A stretch of DNA of 17,391 bases from an uncultured Atopobiaceae bacterium (GCA_905235165.1 CAJOKK010000020.1:1-17391), one strand, 5' to 3'; shown: positions 6,464 to 15,409, counted from the first letter of the stretch. The notes: generated from the sequence alone by a model not told the origin. Numbers and translations are program-made.

Positions 6464-7171
6464 ATGACCCGCCATGTCACAACTACGTTCATCATACTCT
6501 CTCTTGCCCTAGGCCTTTCCGCGTGCCAGGGCGCAAATAGCACGAATCCGTCCCCAACGGACGGCGGCGAGACCGTTACCCAGCAGCAGACCGACAAGGG
6601 CGATACGACCGATGCCAACGGCAAGTCCGACGCCACCGATAAGGCCGATGCCGAGAAGGACGATACCGAGAAGGACGAGGCCTCTGACGGCAAGAAGCAG
6701 CCCACCACAGACCCGACCACCATCGCCACCCTGCTTCCCGAGGGCGACGCGAACGTGAAGATGGTCGCTGACGTCTGGAAGGTCAAGTCCTACGATTCGG
6801 TCGACAAGCTTGCGAATGCCTTCATCTCTGGCGAGGTCAGCATTGCCCTGGTCTCCGCCGAGAACGCTGCGGCGCTCTATAACGCCACGAATGGTTCGCT
6901 CATGGCAGTTGACACCGTGCTGGACGAGTCCTCAGAGCCGGTTGCGGTCACCGTCGTGCTGAATTCCTGCTTCAAGTCCTACCCCGAGGTTGTCCTGAAG
7001 GGCATGGAGCAGCATCAGAAGATCGTTACCGACACGCTCGGGAGTGGCTACTACCTGCAGGGTTCTGCCATGCAGGGCGTCTTGAGCACCGCCATCGCCA
7101 CCGCCTACGTCGAGAACCCCAGCAGCGTGGGCGGCTCGCTTCCCCCCGATAACTTCTACTTCCTCGGTTAG
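6464..7171 (+). CDS. Lipoprotein with a reduced ABC substrate-binding-like domain
   Basis: A 235-residue protein with a lipoprotein signal: basic MTRH, a hydrophobic stretch and the lipobox LSAC with Cys21 as the lipidated residue, so it should be anchored outside the membrane. Residues 22-80 are a hydrophilic linker rich in Asp, Lys, Thr and Glu. Residues 85-235 recall pieces of NMT1/THI5-like (SsuA/TauA-type) substrate-binding proteins: SAENAAALYNATNG, a PEVVLKGMEQHQ segment and the ending SVGGSLPPDNFYF. It is far shorter than that family (usually above 300) and seems to lack most of the first lobe. The ATG at 6464 is chosen for AGGAGG 9 bases upstream. No permease or ATPase genes are nearby. 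The fold assignment is from memory of the family; the molecular role is unknown. Confidence 0.85.
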   Translation: MTRHVTTTFIILSLALGLSACQGANSTNPSPTDGGETVTQQQTDKGDTTDANGKSDATDKADAEKDDTEKDEASDGKKQPTTDPTTIATLLPEGDANVKMVADVWKVKSYDSVDKLANAFISGEVSIALVSAENAAALYNATNGSLMAVDTVLDESSEPVAVTVVLNSCFKSYPEVVLKGMEQHQKIVTDTLGSGYYLQGSAMQGVLSTAIATAYVENPSSVGGSLPPDNFYFLG

Positions 7172-7192
7172 ACAAGCGGGCGGCTCTGAACA

Positions 7193-7214
7193 GGGGATTT
7201 AACCTCTTATCCCC
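7193..7214. promoter_or_regulatory. GGGGAT...ATCCCC dyad upstream of pckA
   Basis: A 6-bp perfect inverted repeat (7193-7198 with 7209-7214) around a 10-base AT-rich centre. No T tract follows on the plus strand (next bases ataaaa), so it is a poor terminator for the lipoprotein gene. It overlaps a possible pckA promoter (TTTAAC 7198-7203, 17 bases, TACATT 7221-7226), so an operator is plausible. Confidence 0.4.
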
Positions 7215-7267
7215 ATAAAATACATTAACTACCTCAAACGTGTTACGGCCTTCGTCGCGCGTTTCGC

Positions 7268-7321
7268 CTTGCCCTATCCTCGAATAGGCAAGCTTTGGGT
7301 GGCTCTATGGAGCTGCCAAGC
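7268..7321 (+). promoter_or_regulatory. Two adjacent hairpins in the pckA leader
   Basis: Hairpin 1: CTTGCC (7268-7273), a bulged C, TAT, loop, ATA, GGCAAG (7287-7292). Hairpin 2: GCTT-T-GG (7292-7298), internal loop, GCTC (7302-7305), loop TATG, GAGC (7310-7313), internal loop, CCAAGC (7316-7321). They share base 7292 and end 12 bases before the AAGGAGG ribosome site. They may protect the mRNA or control pckA translation; no known riboswitch class is recognised. Confidence 0.45.
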
Positions 7322-7345
7322 GTAACGTTTTGAAGGAGGCTTTAC

Positions 7346-9013
<1,668 letters not shown>

Positions 9014-9048
9014 GGAACTTCCGTCAGGCAGCCGAGCTGCGTGATAGC

Positions 9049-9084
9049 AAAGGAGGCCCCGCGAGAAGCGAGGCCTCCTTTTTT
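9049..9084. terminator. Terminator between pckA and slyD, probably bidirectional
   Basis: Outer 10-bp stem AAAGGAGGCC (9049-9058) with GGCCTCCTTT (9072-9081), a C-A mismatch, an inner CGC/GCG and a GAGAA loop, then more Ts on the plus strand (six in all, 9079-9084). The stem is preceded by an A run, so the minus strand also ends in TTT after the hairpin and can serve the convergent slyD. Confidence 0.93.
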
Positions 9085-9138
9085 GTGCAGGACATGCGTC
9101 CTCAAAAGTTTGCGCTGCCGAAGCTAGCGCGATGGTGG

Positions 9139-9567
9139 CTAGTCCTCGACGGACAGCAGCTCGATCTCGAAGTTGAGCGCCTTGCCGGCCATCTCGTGGT
9201 TGAGGTCGAAGGTGATCGTCTCGTCGTCCTTCGCGCAGACCGTGGCGGGCATGGGCTGGCCCATGGGACCCGTGAGCATGACGCGCATGCCGACCTCAGC
9301 CTGCTCGGCGCCGGGCATCTGGCTGATGGGCATGGGGACCACCATGTTCTCGTCGCGCTCGCCGTAGGCATCGGCGGGCTCAAGGCGAACGTTCACGATA
9401 TCGCCGACCTGCATGTCTTTGACGGCGGCATCAAAGCCGGGAATCATCTGGCCGGCCATGCAGACAAAGCGCAGGGCGTCACCGCGGTCGCGCGAAGAGT
9501 CAAACTTGGTGCCGTCATCAAGCGTGCCAACATAGTGCACTGCAACATTTTTGCCCTCATTGCTCAT
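9139..9567 (-). CDS. slyD: FKBP-type peptidyl-prolyl cis-trans isomerase, SlyD-like
   Basis: Folding helper that isomerises proline peptide bonds; cytosolic (no signal peptide). The 142-residue protein has the split FKBP domain typical of SlyD: residues 1-68 with VAVHYVGTLDDGTKFDSS and QMIPGFDAAVKDMQVGD, an inserted flap (IF) chaperone domain at about 69-119, and the closing strand LNHEMAGKALNFEIEL (122-137), close to the SlyD signature. Unlike E. coli SlyD it has no His/Cys-rich metal-binding tail; it stops right after the FKBP fold, so a nickel-storage role is unlikely. The start has AGAGG 8 bases upstream. It is convergent with pckA and downstream of the second GntR gene, but 165 bases away and with its own promoter candidate. 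Confidence 0.95.
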   Translation of the reverse strand: MSNEGKNVAVHYVGTLDDGTKFDSSRDRGDALRFVCMAGQMIPGFDAAVKDMQVGDIVNVRLEPADAYGERDENMVVPMPISQMPGAEQAEVGMRVMLTGPMGQPMPATVCAKDDETITFDLNHEMAGKALNFEIELLSVED

Positions 9568-9613
9568 GGGGGAAACCTCTCATTTCTTTAGTGGCTTACG
9601 TGCATAGCTGAGA

Positions 9614-9641
9614 AGTCTACCCGATGTGGGCCTTCGTTCAA
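9614..9641 (-). promoter_or_regulatory. Probable slyD promoter
   Basis: On the minus strand TTGAAC (9641-9636) and TAGACT (9619-9614) are 16 bases apart, each matching consensus at four of six positions. Transcription would start about 40 bases before the slyD ATG. Confidence 0.4.
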
Positions 9642-9732
9642 AGATATGGCTTGCGTGGTAAAGATTTCGTGCTGTGAGACTAAAGCCTTCTGGTGGCTGG
9701 CGGGCGTCCCCAGAGGTCCTGCGGCTCTCGGC

Positions 9733-10464
9733 CTATGACAGGGCCTTCTCCCTCAGTGACGTGTAGTCAAAGCGGAACTGGTCGGGGTGCATGCGCGTCT
9801 CGCGATACTCAAAGAGCCTCGCGTTGGTGTCGTAGGTCTTGATGATGACCTTGCAAAGGTAGTCACAGCCCTCGAGGTCGAGAAGTTCGCGGTCGTTTGT
9901 GCGAACGCGCTCCATTACAATAGAGCGCTTGCTCGTGGCGATGCACTTGCCATTGCCCTGCTCGATATAGTCATAGACGGAGCGCCTGACGTCTTCAGGC
10001 GTGATGCCTTTCACGAGGCGAGCGAGGACGTAGCCACTTTCGCGGATGAGGGGGCGGCCCTCGAGCATGCGAATGGCATCGAGCTTGAGGAGCTTCTCAC
10101 CCGTCGCAAAGTCGGTCCGGCGAGAAATCTCCTCGTCGCAGATGACTTCCTCAAAATGGATGACCTTGGTATCGCAGCTTACGCCGTTGCGTTTGGCGGC
10201 TTCGGAGAAAGACTCGATTCCCTTTACGGTGAAGGAACCGTCTGGCCTGACGGGACGGTAGATGACGCGAACGCCCTTACCGTGAATGGGGAGGCAGTAG
10301 CCCTCGTTGGCCAAAAGCGAGATGGCCTTGCGAGCCGTGTTGTGAGCACAGCCGTACCACCCGACAAGCGTCGACTGCGAAGGCAGGAGAGAGTCGTAGG
10401 CATAGGTGCCGTTCTCGATGTCCTGCTTGAGGTCGCGGTAAATCTGATCGTAAGCGGTGCGCAA
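9733..10464 (-). CDS. GntR-family (HutC/UTRA) regulator, TreR-like
   Basis: Transcription regulator of 243 residues. The winged helix covers about 1-70 (YDQIYRDLKQDIENGTYAY, then LLPSQSTLVGWYGCAHNTARKA and HGKGVRVIY), and the UTRA effector domain about 80-238. The C-terminal pattern NDRELLDLEGCDYL followed by LFEYRETRMHPDQFRF strongly recalls the trehalose repressor TreR of Bacillus, which senses trehalose 6-phosphate. No trehalose genes are in the window, so the target is unknown and the gene is an orphan here. The start is TTG at 10464, supported by AAGGGAG 5 bases upstream and by the alignment of the N-terminus with TreR. An AT-rich dyad 60-92 bases upstream of the start may be its autoregulatory site. 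Confidence 0.92.
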   Translation of the reverse strand: MRTAYDQIYRDLKQDIENGTYAYDSLLPSQSTLVGWYGCAHNTARKAISLLANEGYCLPIHGKGVRVIYRPVRPDGSFTVKGIESFSEAAKRNGVSCDTKVIHFEEVICDEEISRRTDFATGEKLLKLDAIRMLEGRPLIRESGYVLARLVKGITPEDVRRSVYDYIEQGNGKCIATSKRSIVMERVRTNDRELLDLEGCDYLCKVIIKTYDTNARLFEYRETRMHPDQFRFDYTSLREKALS

Positions 10465-10523
10465 TGTCGCTCCCTTCTCAAAGCCAGCTTCGTAAGGATA
10501 ACGGTTCGAAAACTGCCTTGAAT

Positions 10524-10556
10524 TTGTTACAACATAAATACATTTATCGTAAACAA
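10524..10556. promoter_or_regulatory. AT-rich 33-bp dyad upstream of the TreR-like gene
   Basis: Central ATAAAT (10534-10539) and ATTTAT (10542-10547) flank AC; outside them TTGTTAC (10524-10530) and GTAAACAA (10549-10556) continue the symmetry with small offsets. The AT-rich block stands out from its GC-rich surroundings. It has the look of an operator-promoter region, most simply for autoregulation of the GntR gene at 9733-10464. A possible promoter for that gene closer in is TTCAAG, 16 bases, TATCCT (10500-10495). Confidence 0.55.
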
Positions 10557-10668
10557 TTTATACATCCTCTGGGGAAGGGGATTTCAGAACCCTTGATGAC
10601 CGTCATGCATCGGAGGTCCGTGATACTTCGGTAAACGGTCGTATTACGCCCTTTTGTGGTCTAGCTTT

Positions 10669-10677
10669 TGCTACTAT
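10669..10677 (+). promoter_or_regulatory. Extended -10 promoter of the ileS leader
   Basis: TGC-TACTAT fits the extended -10 form TGnTATAAT; no good -35 accompanies it. A start near 10684 puts the stem I-like element close to the 5' end of the RNA, as expected for such leaders. The same TGCTAC-AT form precedes guaB at 15436. Confidence 0.5.
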
Positions 10678-10683
10678 GCTGCA

Positions 10684-10984
10684 GTAAGGCAATGACGGGG
10701 ACGCGTCATGCGGGGCGTCGTGGTCAACAGAGAGTGGGAATGCTGAGAGCCCACGTCCACGATCCGCACGGTATCACCCCCGAGCTGCAGCCCAAACGGG
10801 GCCTCGCCCCTAGTAGACGCTGACGGAGTGGCCGCCGACACAGGCCAGCCGAGTAATGCGGTCTCCGCACGCTGGGTGACAAAGGGCTTATCGTCAAGCT
10901 GCCAGATGGCTTCGAGGTGCCTCGTCCCAGCATGAGGGACAGGGCGCCTTTTCTTGTGGGCGTCCACGAGAGAAAGGGAGCACG
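10684..10984 (+). ncRNA. Structured leader RNA of ileS, T-box-like (isoleucine)
   Basis: About 300 bases without a gene, dense in hairpins. At 10730-10755 AGAGAG, TGGG, a short loop, GCTGAGAG and CCCA match the AG-bulge and distal loop of T-box stem I. The helix CGTGG/CCACG follows, and just 3' of it stands ATC (an Ile codon) at 10762-10764, bounded by TGCG/CGCA, where a specifier codon would sit. Downstream are GGGGC/GCCCC (10798-10810), two mutually exclusive stems (CGGAG/CTCCG and TGCGG/CCGCA at 10857-10869), and a terminator at 10915-10955. Known T-boxes sense uncharged tRNA, and ileS is a classic target. Against a standard T-box: I cannot find AGGGTGGNACCGCG or the TGGT expected for tRNA-Ile. 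Confidence 0.55.
10915..10955 (+). terminator. Leader terminator (attenuator) before ileS
   Basis: AGGTGCC (10915-10921) pairs with GGCGCCT (10943-10949) through one G-T wobble, then a 2x2 internal loop, then GTCCC/GGGAC around a 7-base loop, followed by TTTTCTT. It lies 30 bases before the ileS start inside its leader, so it must be conditional. CGAGGTGCCTCG (10913-10924) is itself palindromic and could form a competing hairpin. Confidence 0.75.
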
Positions 10985-13816
10985 GTGGCAAACGAGTACA
11001 AGAACACGATGAACCTGCCCAAGACGGGCTTCGCGATGCGCGCGAACCTCGCGCAGAACGAGCCCAAGCGCCTTGCGGCTTGGGAGGAGCAGGGCCTCTA
11101 CGAGCAGCTGCTCAAGAAGAACGAGGGTCACGACAAGTTCGTCCTGCACGATGGCCCTCCCTATGCGAACGGCCCCATCCACCTGGGTCACGCTCAGAAC
11201 AAGATCAGCAAGGACATCATCAACCGCTACTGGGCTATGCGTGGTTACCTCACGCCCTACGTTCCCGGCTGGGACTGCCACGGCCTGCCCATCGAGCACA
11301 AGGTCGAGGACATGGTGGGTGCCGCCAAGTTCCGCGAGCTTCCCACCGAGAAGATCCGCGAGCTCTGCCGCACGATGGCGGTCGAGCAGGTCGACACCCA
11401 GCGCCAGGGCTTCAAGCGCCTGGGCGTGCTCGGCGAGTGGGACAACCCCTACCTCACCTATGTGAACGACTACGACGCTACTGACGTTGAGATCTTCAAG
11501 GCCATCTTCGACAAGGGTGCGATCTATCGTGGCCGCAAGCCGGTGCACTGGTGCAGCCACTGCCACACGGCGCTCGCCGAGGCCGAGATCGAGTACAGCG
11601 ACGAGATTAGCCCCGCCATCTTCGTGCGCTTCGAGATGACCACGGTCCCCGCTGGCCTCGAGGCCTATGAGGGCAAGCTGGACGTGGCGATCTGGACCAC
11701 GACGCCTTGGACCCTTCCGGCCGACGACGCCGTCATCCTGCATCCCGAGGCTTCTTACGTCGCCGTCGAGCACGACGGCCGCGTGGCCATCTTTGCCGAG
11801 GCCCTCTGGGAGAAGTGCTGCGAGAAGTTCGGTTGGGAGGATGCCAAGCTCGTCGCCTCGGGCGATGCTGCCTGGCACGCCACTGGCGCCGAGCTTGCGG
11901 GCAACCGCTACAAGCAGCCGATCTTCGGCGAACAGGGCGAGACGGGCGAGTTCATCTACGCCGACTACGTCACCCTGGAGGACGGCACGGGCATCGTGCA
12001 CTCCGCTCCCGGCCACGGCGTGGACGACTACCTCGCCGGCATGAAGTTCAACATCCCCGTGGTCATGCCCGTCGACGACGACGGCCGCTTCTTCAAGGGC
12101 GAGGGCATGGGCACTGGCGGCCCCTTCTCCGGCATGGAGGTCAACGAGGCCAACCCCGTCATCATCAAGTGGCTGGAGGAGCGTGGCACCCTCATCCTGC
12201 ATGAGGACATCAACCACAGCTATCCCCACTGCTGGCGCTGCAAGCGCCCCGTCATCTTCCGCGCGACGAGCCAGTGGTTCGTCTCCATGGACGAGACGGG
12301 CCTTCGCGAGCAGGCGCTCGACGAGCTCAAGAAGGTCGACTTCTATCCGGCCCACTCCGTCAACCGTATCTCCTCGATGGTCGAGGGCAGGCCCGACTGG
12401 TGCATCTCGCGCCAGCGCAACTGGGGCGTGCCCATCCCGGCCCTCACCTGCCAGGACTGCGGCGAGGTCGTCATGAACGACGACACCCTCGACGCCACGA
12501 TCAAGCTCTTCCGCGAGCAGGGCTCCGACCACTGGTTCACCGACGACCCGGCGAGCTTCCTGGGTGACGCCTGCGTCTGCCCCAAGTGCGGCGGCCATCA
12601 CCTCACCACCAACAAGGACATCCTCGACGTGTGGTGGGACTCCGGCGTCTCGCACACCGCCGTCTGCCGTCACCGTGGCTACCTGAACTTCCCGGCCGAC
12701 ATGTACCTCGAGGGCTCCGACCAGCATCGCGGCTGGTTCATGAGCTCCCTCATGACCAGCGTGGGTGCCTATGGCGTGGCTCCCTACAAGGCCGTCGTGA
12801 GCCAGGGCTTCACCCTTGACGGCCAGGGCCGCAAGATGTCCAAGAGCCTGGGCAACGTCATCGACCCCAACAAGGAATGCGACACGCGCGGCGCCGACGT
12901 GTTGCGTCTGTGGGTCTCCTCGGTTGACACCTCGGTCGACGTCCCCTGCGACGAGCAGATCCTGAACCAGGTGGGCGATGCCTATCGCAAGATCCGCAAC
13001 ACCATCCGCTTCCTCCTCGGCGAGCTTGAGGACCAGTTCGACCCTCAGGCCGACGGCGTGGCGACCGACGAGCTCCCCGCCTTCGACCGCCTCATGCTGG
13101 CCAAGCTCTCCCAGGTGCATGACCAGGTGAGCGAGGCCTATGGCAAGTATCGCTTCAACCAGGTCTTCCGCACCATCTACGAGTTCGTGACGGGCGACCT
13201 CTCGAACTTCTACCTCAACGCCACCAAGGACCGCACCTACTGCGGTGGCAAGGACACCTTCGAGCGCAAGGCCGCCCAGACGGTGTGGGCGCAGATCCTC
13301 TCCATGCTTCTGCACGACCTGCAGCCGATCCTGGTCTACACCTGCGACGAGGCCATGCAGTTCGTGCCCGAGTCGCTGCGTGACGGCCAGAAGAACGCCG
13401 CCCTGCTCGACTGGTACGAGGCACCGATGGCTGCCGCCGAGTACGAGCCCCTGCTCGCTGCCTATGACGCGCTTGGCGAGGCCCGCAGCGTCTTCACCAA
13501 GGCCTACGAGGATGCCAAGGCTGCCGGCGACACCGCCGACTCCGATATGGACAAGACCACGCAGGCCGTCCGCGCCGAGCTGACGGTCCCTGCCGAGGCA
13601 TATGAGCTTCTCGCCGGCGAGAACGCCCCCGACCTGGCCGAGGCTTTCGTCTGCTCCGAGGTCAGCGTGACCCAGGGCGACGAGTACGCCTGCACGGTCC
13701 TTCCCGCCAACGGCGAGAAGTGCCCGCGCTGCTGGAACTGGCGCCGTCCGGTCGACGAGGCGCATCTCTGTGGCCGCTGCCATGAGGTCGTCGTGTCGCT
13801 CAAGATTGACGAGTAG
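10985..13816 (+). CDS. ileS: Isoleucyl-tRNA synthetase
   Basis: Charges tRNA-Ile with isoleucine and edits misactivated valine; cytosolic class I enzyme. The 943-residue protein is full length: HIGH motif as HLGH at 66-69, the CP1 editing domain with WTTTPWTLP and GTGIVHSAPGHG, the KMSKS motif exactly as KMSKS at 617-621, the anticodon-binding helical domain, and a C-terminal zinc ribbon with Cys913, Cys916, Cys929 and Cys932. This is the bacterial IleS1 layout. The start is GTG at 10985, with AAGGGAG four bases upstream; the protein then begins MANEYKNTMNLPKTGFAMRANL as homologues do. It is first in an operon with lspA (9-base gap) and rluD, behind the structured leader, so all three probably answer to isoleucine or tRNA-Ile charging. 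Confidence 0.98.
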   Translation: MANEYKNTMNLPKTGFAMRANLAQNEPKRLAAWEEQGLYEQLLKKNEGHDKFVLHDGPPYANGPIHLGHAQNKISKDIINRYWAMRGYLTPYVPGWDCHGLPIEHKVEDMVGAAKFRELPTEKIRELCRTMAVEQVDTQRQGFKRLGVLGEWDNPYLTYVNDYDATDVEIFKAIFDKGAIYRGRKPVHWCSHCHTALAEAEIEYSDEISPAIFVRFEMTTVPAGLEAYEGKLDVAIWTTTPWTLPADDAVILHPEASYVAVEHDGRVAIFAEALWEKCCEKFGWEDAKLVASGDAAWHATGAELAGNRYKQPIFGEQGETGEFIYADYVTLEDGTGIVHSAPGHGVDDYLAGMKFNIPVVMPVDDDGRFFKGEGMGTGGPFSGMEVNEANPVIIKWLEERGTLILHEDINHSYPHCWRCKRPVIFRATSQWFVSMDETGLREQALDELKKVDFYPAHSVNRISSMVEGRPDWCISRQRNWGVPIPALTCQDCGEVVMNDDTLDATIKLFREQGSDHWFTDDPASFLGDACVCPKCGGHHLTTNKDILDVWWDSGVSHTAVCRHRGYLNFPADMYLEGSDQHRGWFMSSLMTSVGAYGVAPYKAVVSQGFTLDGQGRKMSKSLGNVIDPNKECDTRGADVLRLWVSSVDTSVDVPCDEQILNQVGDAYRKIRNTIRFLLGELEDQFDPQADGVATDELPAFDRLMLAKLSQVHDQVSEAYGKYRFNQVFRTIYEFVTGDLSNFYLNATKDRTYCGGKDTFERKAAQTVWAQILSMLLHDLQPILVYTCDEAMQFVPESLRDGQKNAALLDWYEAPMAAAEYEPLLAAYDALGEARSVFTKAYEDAKAAGDTADSDMDKTTQAVRAELTVPAEAYELLAGENAPDLAEAFVCSEVSVTQGDEYACTVLPANGEKCPRCWNWRRPVDEAHLCGRCHEVVVSLKIDE

Positions 13817-13825
13817 GGAAGTACC

Positions 13826-14323
13826 TTGAACCCTCTGGCTACATCACAACGCGGAATTCGCATCCTGGCGTTCTTCTTGACCGCTGGCCTGGTCGTCATT
13901 GTCGACCAGGCCACCAAGGCGGCCATACGCGTTGTGTCGCCGTCGCTGGGCCATATCGGCACGCTCATTCCCGGCGTGATCGACCTCGTTCATGTTGAGA
14001 ATACCGGCGCGGCCTTCAGCATTGGCGTGGGCGCCGGCTTCCTGTTCGTGATTGCGGCCCTCGTGGTGGCCTGTCTGGCGTTCGTCTTCGTTCGCACCCA
14101 GGACGTGCCCTTGGCGCTGACGATCGCCCTCGCCTGCGTGGTGGGTGGCGGCCTCGGCAACATGTTCGACCGTATCATGACGGGTTCCGTGACTGACTTC
14201 CTGGCGACCACCTTTGTGTCCTTTCCCGTCTTCAACGTGGCTGACATAGCCGTGACCTGCGGCGTTGTGATATCGGCCATCCTGTATGTCATCTGGCAGA
14301 ACAGCCTGCCGTCAGAGGACTGA
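13826..14323 (+). CDS. lspA: Lipoprotein signal peptidase (signal peptidase II)
   Basis: Membrane aspartyl protease that cuts the signal peptide off prolipoproteins after diacylglycerol is added to the lipobox Cys. The 165-residue protein has four hydrophobic segments and the family blocks VDQATK, VENTGAAFS (57-65), GGGLGNMFDR (107-116) and the catalytic pair Asp124 (SVTDF) and Asp140 (FNVADI). The start is a TTG at 13826, nine bases after the ileS stop, with AGGGAA about 5 bases upstream; no better ATG or GTG keeps the first membrane segment complete. The ileS-lspA pairing is widespread in bacteria. The lipoprotein at 6464-7171 would be a substrate. Confidence 0.96.
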   Translation: MNPLATSQRGIRILAFFLTAGLVVIVDQATKAAIRVVSPSLGHIGTLIPGVIDLVHVENTGAAFSIGVGAGFLFVIAALVVACLAFVFVRTQDVPLALTIALACVVGGGLGNMFDRIMTGSVTDFLATTFVSFPVFNVADIAVTCGVVISAILYVIWQNSLPSED

Positions 14324-14328
14324 TCGCA

Positions 14329-15354
14329 GTGGCGGGGCAGAACGTCAAACTGGTTGAGCTGCTCGTTGGGCCTGAGGCTGACGGCGAGCGGCTCGACGCC
14401 TTTCTCGGGGCAAGCGACCTCCTCCCTTCGCGAAGCGCCTGCGCTCGCCTGGTGGAGGAGGGCGCTGTCACGATTAACCAGACGCCGGCTACCTCAAAGG
14501 CGGAGCGCGTCCTTCTCGGTGACCGCGTGCAGGTGATGGTGCCGGTTGAGGAGGCCTCTGGACCCCTGCGCCCTAACCCCGAGATCGAGCTCGATATTCG
14601 CTATGAGGACGACTGGTTGATCGTCCTCTCCAAGCAGGCGGGTCTTGTCTGCCATCCCTCGCCGGGCCATGTTGACGACACCCTTGCCAACGCCCTGGTT
14701 GCCCATTGTGGCTACGACCACCTTGGCATGCTTCAGGGAGACGAGCGTCCGGGCATCGTGCATCGCCTTGACATGGACACCTCGGGGCTCATGCTCGCGG
14801 CCAAGGATGACGAGGCACAGCAAGCCCTGCAAGACCTTATCCGCATGCGCGTGCTCGACCGCCGCTACGTGACGCTCGTGCATGGCTACGTTGCGCCCAA
14901 CGAGGGCACGATCACGACGGGCATCGCCCGCTCCACGCGCGACCGCCTGCGCATGGCCGTCAGCGATGACCCCATGGCCCGCGAGGCCATCACGACCTTC
15001 CGTACGCTCGAGCGCTTTGAGGCAGGTCGCAAGGACGAGGGCTACTCCCTGCTTGAGTGCCACCTCTATACGGGCCGCACGCATCAGATTCGCGTGCATA
15101 TGCGCCACATCGCGCATGCCTGCGTGGGTGACCAACTCTATGGTCGCGGGCATTACCAAGAGAACCTCTGTCTTGCCAGGCAGTTCCTTCACTCCTGGCA
15201 TGTTGCCTTTGACCATCCCATCACGGGTGAGCACATCTCGCTTGGCGACACCCTTCCTGACGACCTTCGTGAGGCGCTTGTCTCGCTCGATGACCGCTCT
15301 ATGGGACGGACGCAAGCTGGCGAGGAGATTTGCCCGCAGCTGCTTGGCCAATAA
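14329..15354 (+). CDS. rluD: RluA-family 23S rRNA pseudouridine synthase (RluD-like)
   Basis: Converts uridine to pseudouridine in large-subunit rRNA. The 341-residue protein has an N-terminal S4 RNA-binding domain (about 18-75, RLDAFLG..LPSRSACARLVEEGAVTIN) and the RluA catalytic domain. The active-site Asp148 is in HRLDMDTSGLML, where most relatives have Lys instead of Met149; RRYVTLVHG and LYTGRTHQIRVHM follow. The start is GTG at 14329, five bases after the lspA stop, with AGGA overlapping the lspA end. Gene order lspA-rluD is common. RluD (positions 1911/1915/1917) is the most likely identity because of the S4 domain, but RluC cannot be excluded. Confidence 0.93.
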   Translation: MAGQNVKLVELLVGPEADGERLDAFLGASDLLPSRSACARLVEEGAVTINQTPATSKAERVLLGDRVQVMVPVEEASGPLRPNPEIELDIRYEDDWLIVLSKQAGLVCHPSPGHVDDTLANALVAHCGYDHLGMLQGDERPGIVHRLDMDTSGLMLAAKDDEAQQALQDLIRMRVLDRRYVTLVHGYVAPNEGTITTGIARSTRDRLRMAVSDDPMAREAITTFRTLERFEAGRKDEGYSLLECHLYTGRTHQIRVHMRHIAHACVGDQLYGRGHYQENLCLARQFLHSWHVAFDHPITGEHISLGDTLPDDLREALVSLDDRSMGRTQAGEEICPQLLGQ

Positions 15355-15360
15355 TAGTGT

Positions 15361-15386
15361 GCGCCCCTTTGTTTTTGAGGGGGCGT
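15361..15386 (+). other. GC hairpin after rluD
   Basis: GCGCCCC (15361-15367) pairs with GGGGCGT (15380-15386), including one G-T pair, around a T-rich 12-base loop. No T tract follows, so it is at best an inefficient terminator or a stabilising 3' stem for the ileS-lspA-rluD message. Confidence 0.55.
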
Positions 15387-15409
15387 GGTGGCTTCTTGGA
15401 AAGGCCATC

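Noticed and set aside
10826..10839. GGAGTGGCCGCCG as the T-box sequence of the ileS leader
   Set aside because: It lacks the TA of TGGTACC, would read a tail preceded by G rather than A, and lies about 90 bases from the terminator, too far for a normal antiterminator.
10674..10991. 105-codon minus-strand frame in the ileS leader
   Set aside because: The plus strand there is a structured leader ending in a terminator; the frame has no family resemblance.
10724..13783. 1019-codon open frame on the minus strand opposite ileS
   Set aside because: A shadow of the strongly biased codons of ileS; it is rich in Val, Gly, Leu, Ala, His and Asp, has no recognisable domain and spans the structured leader.
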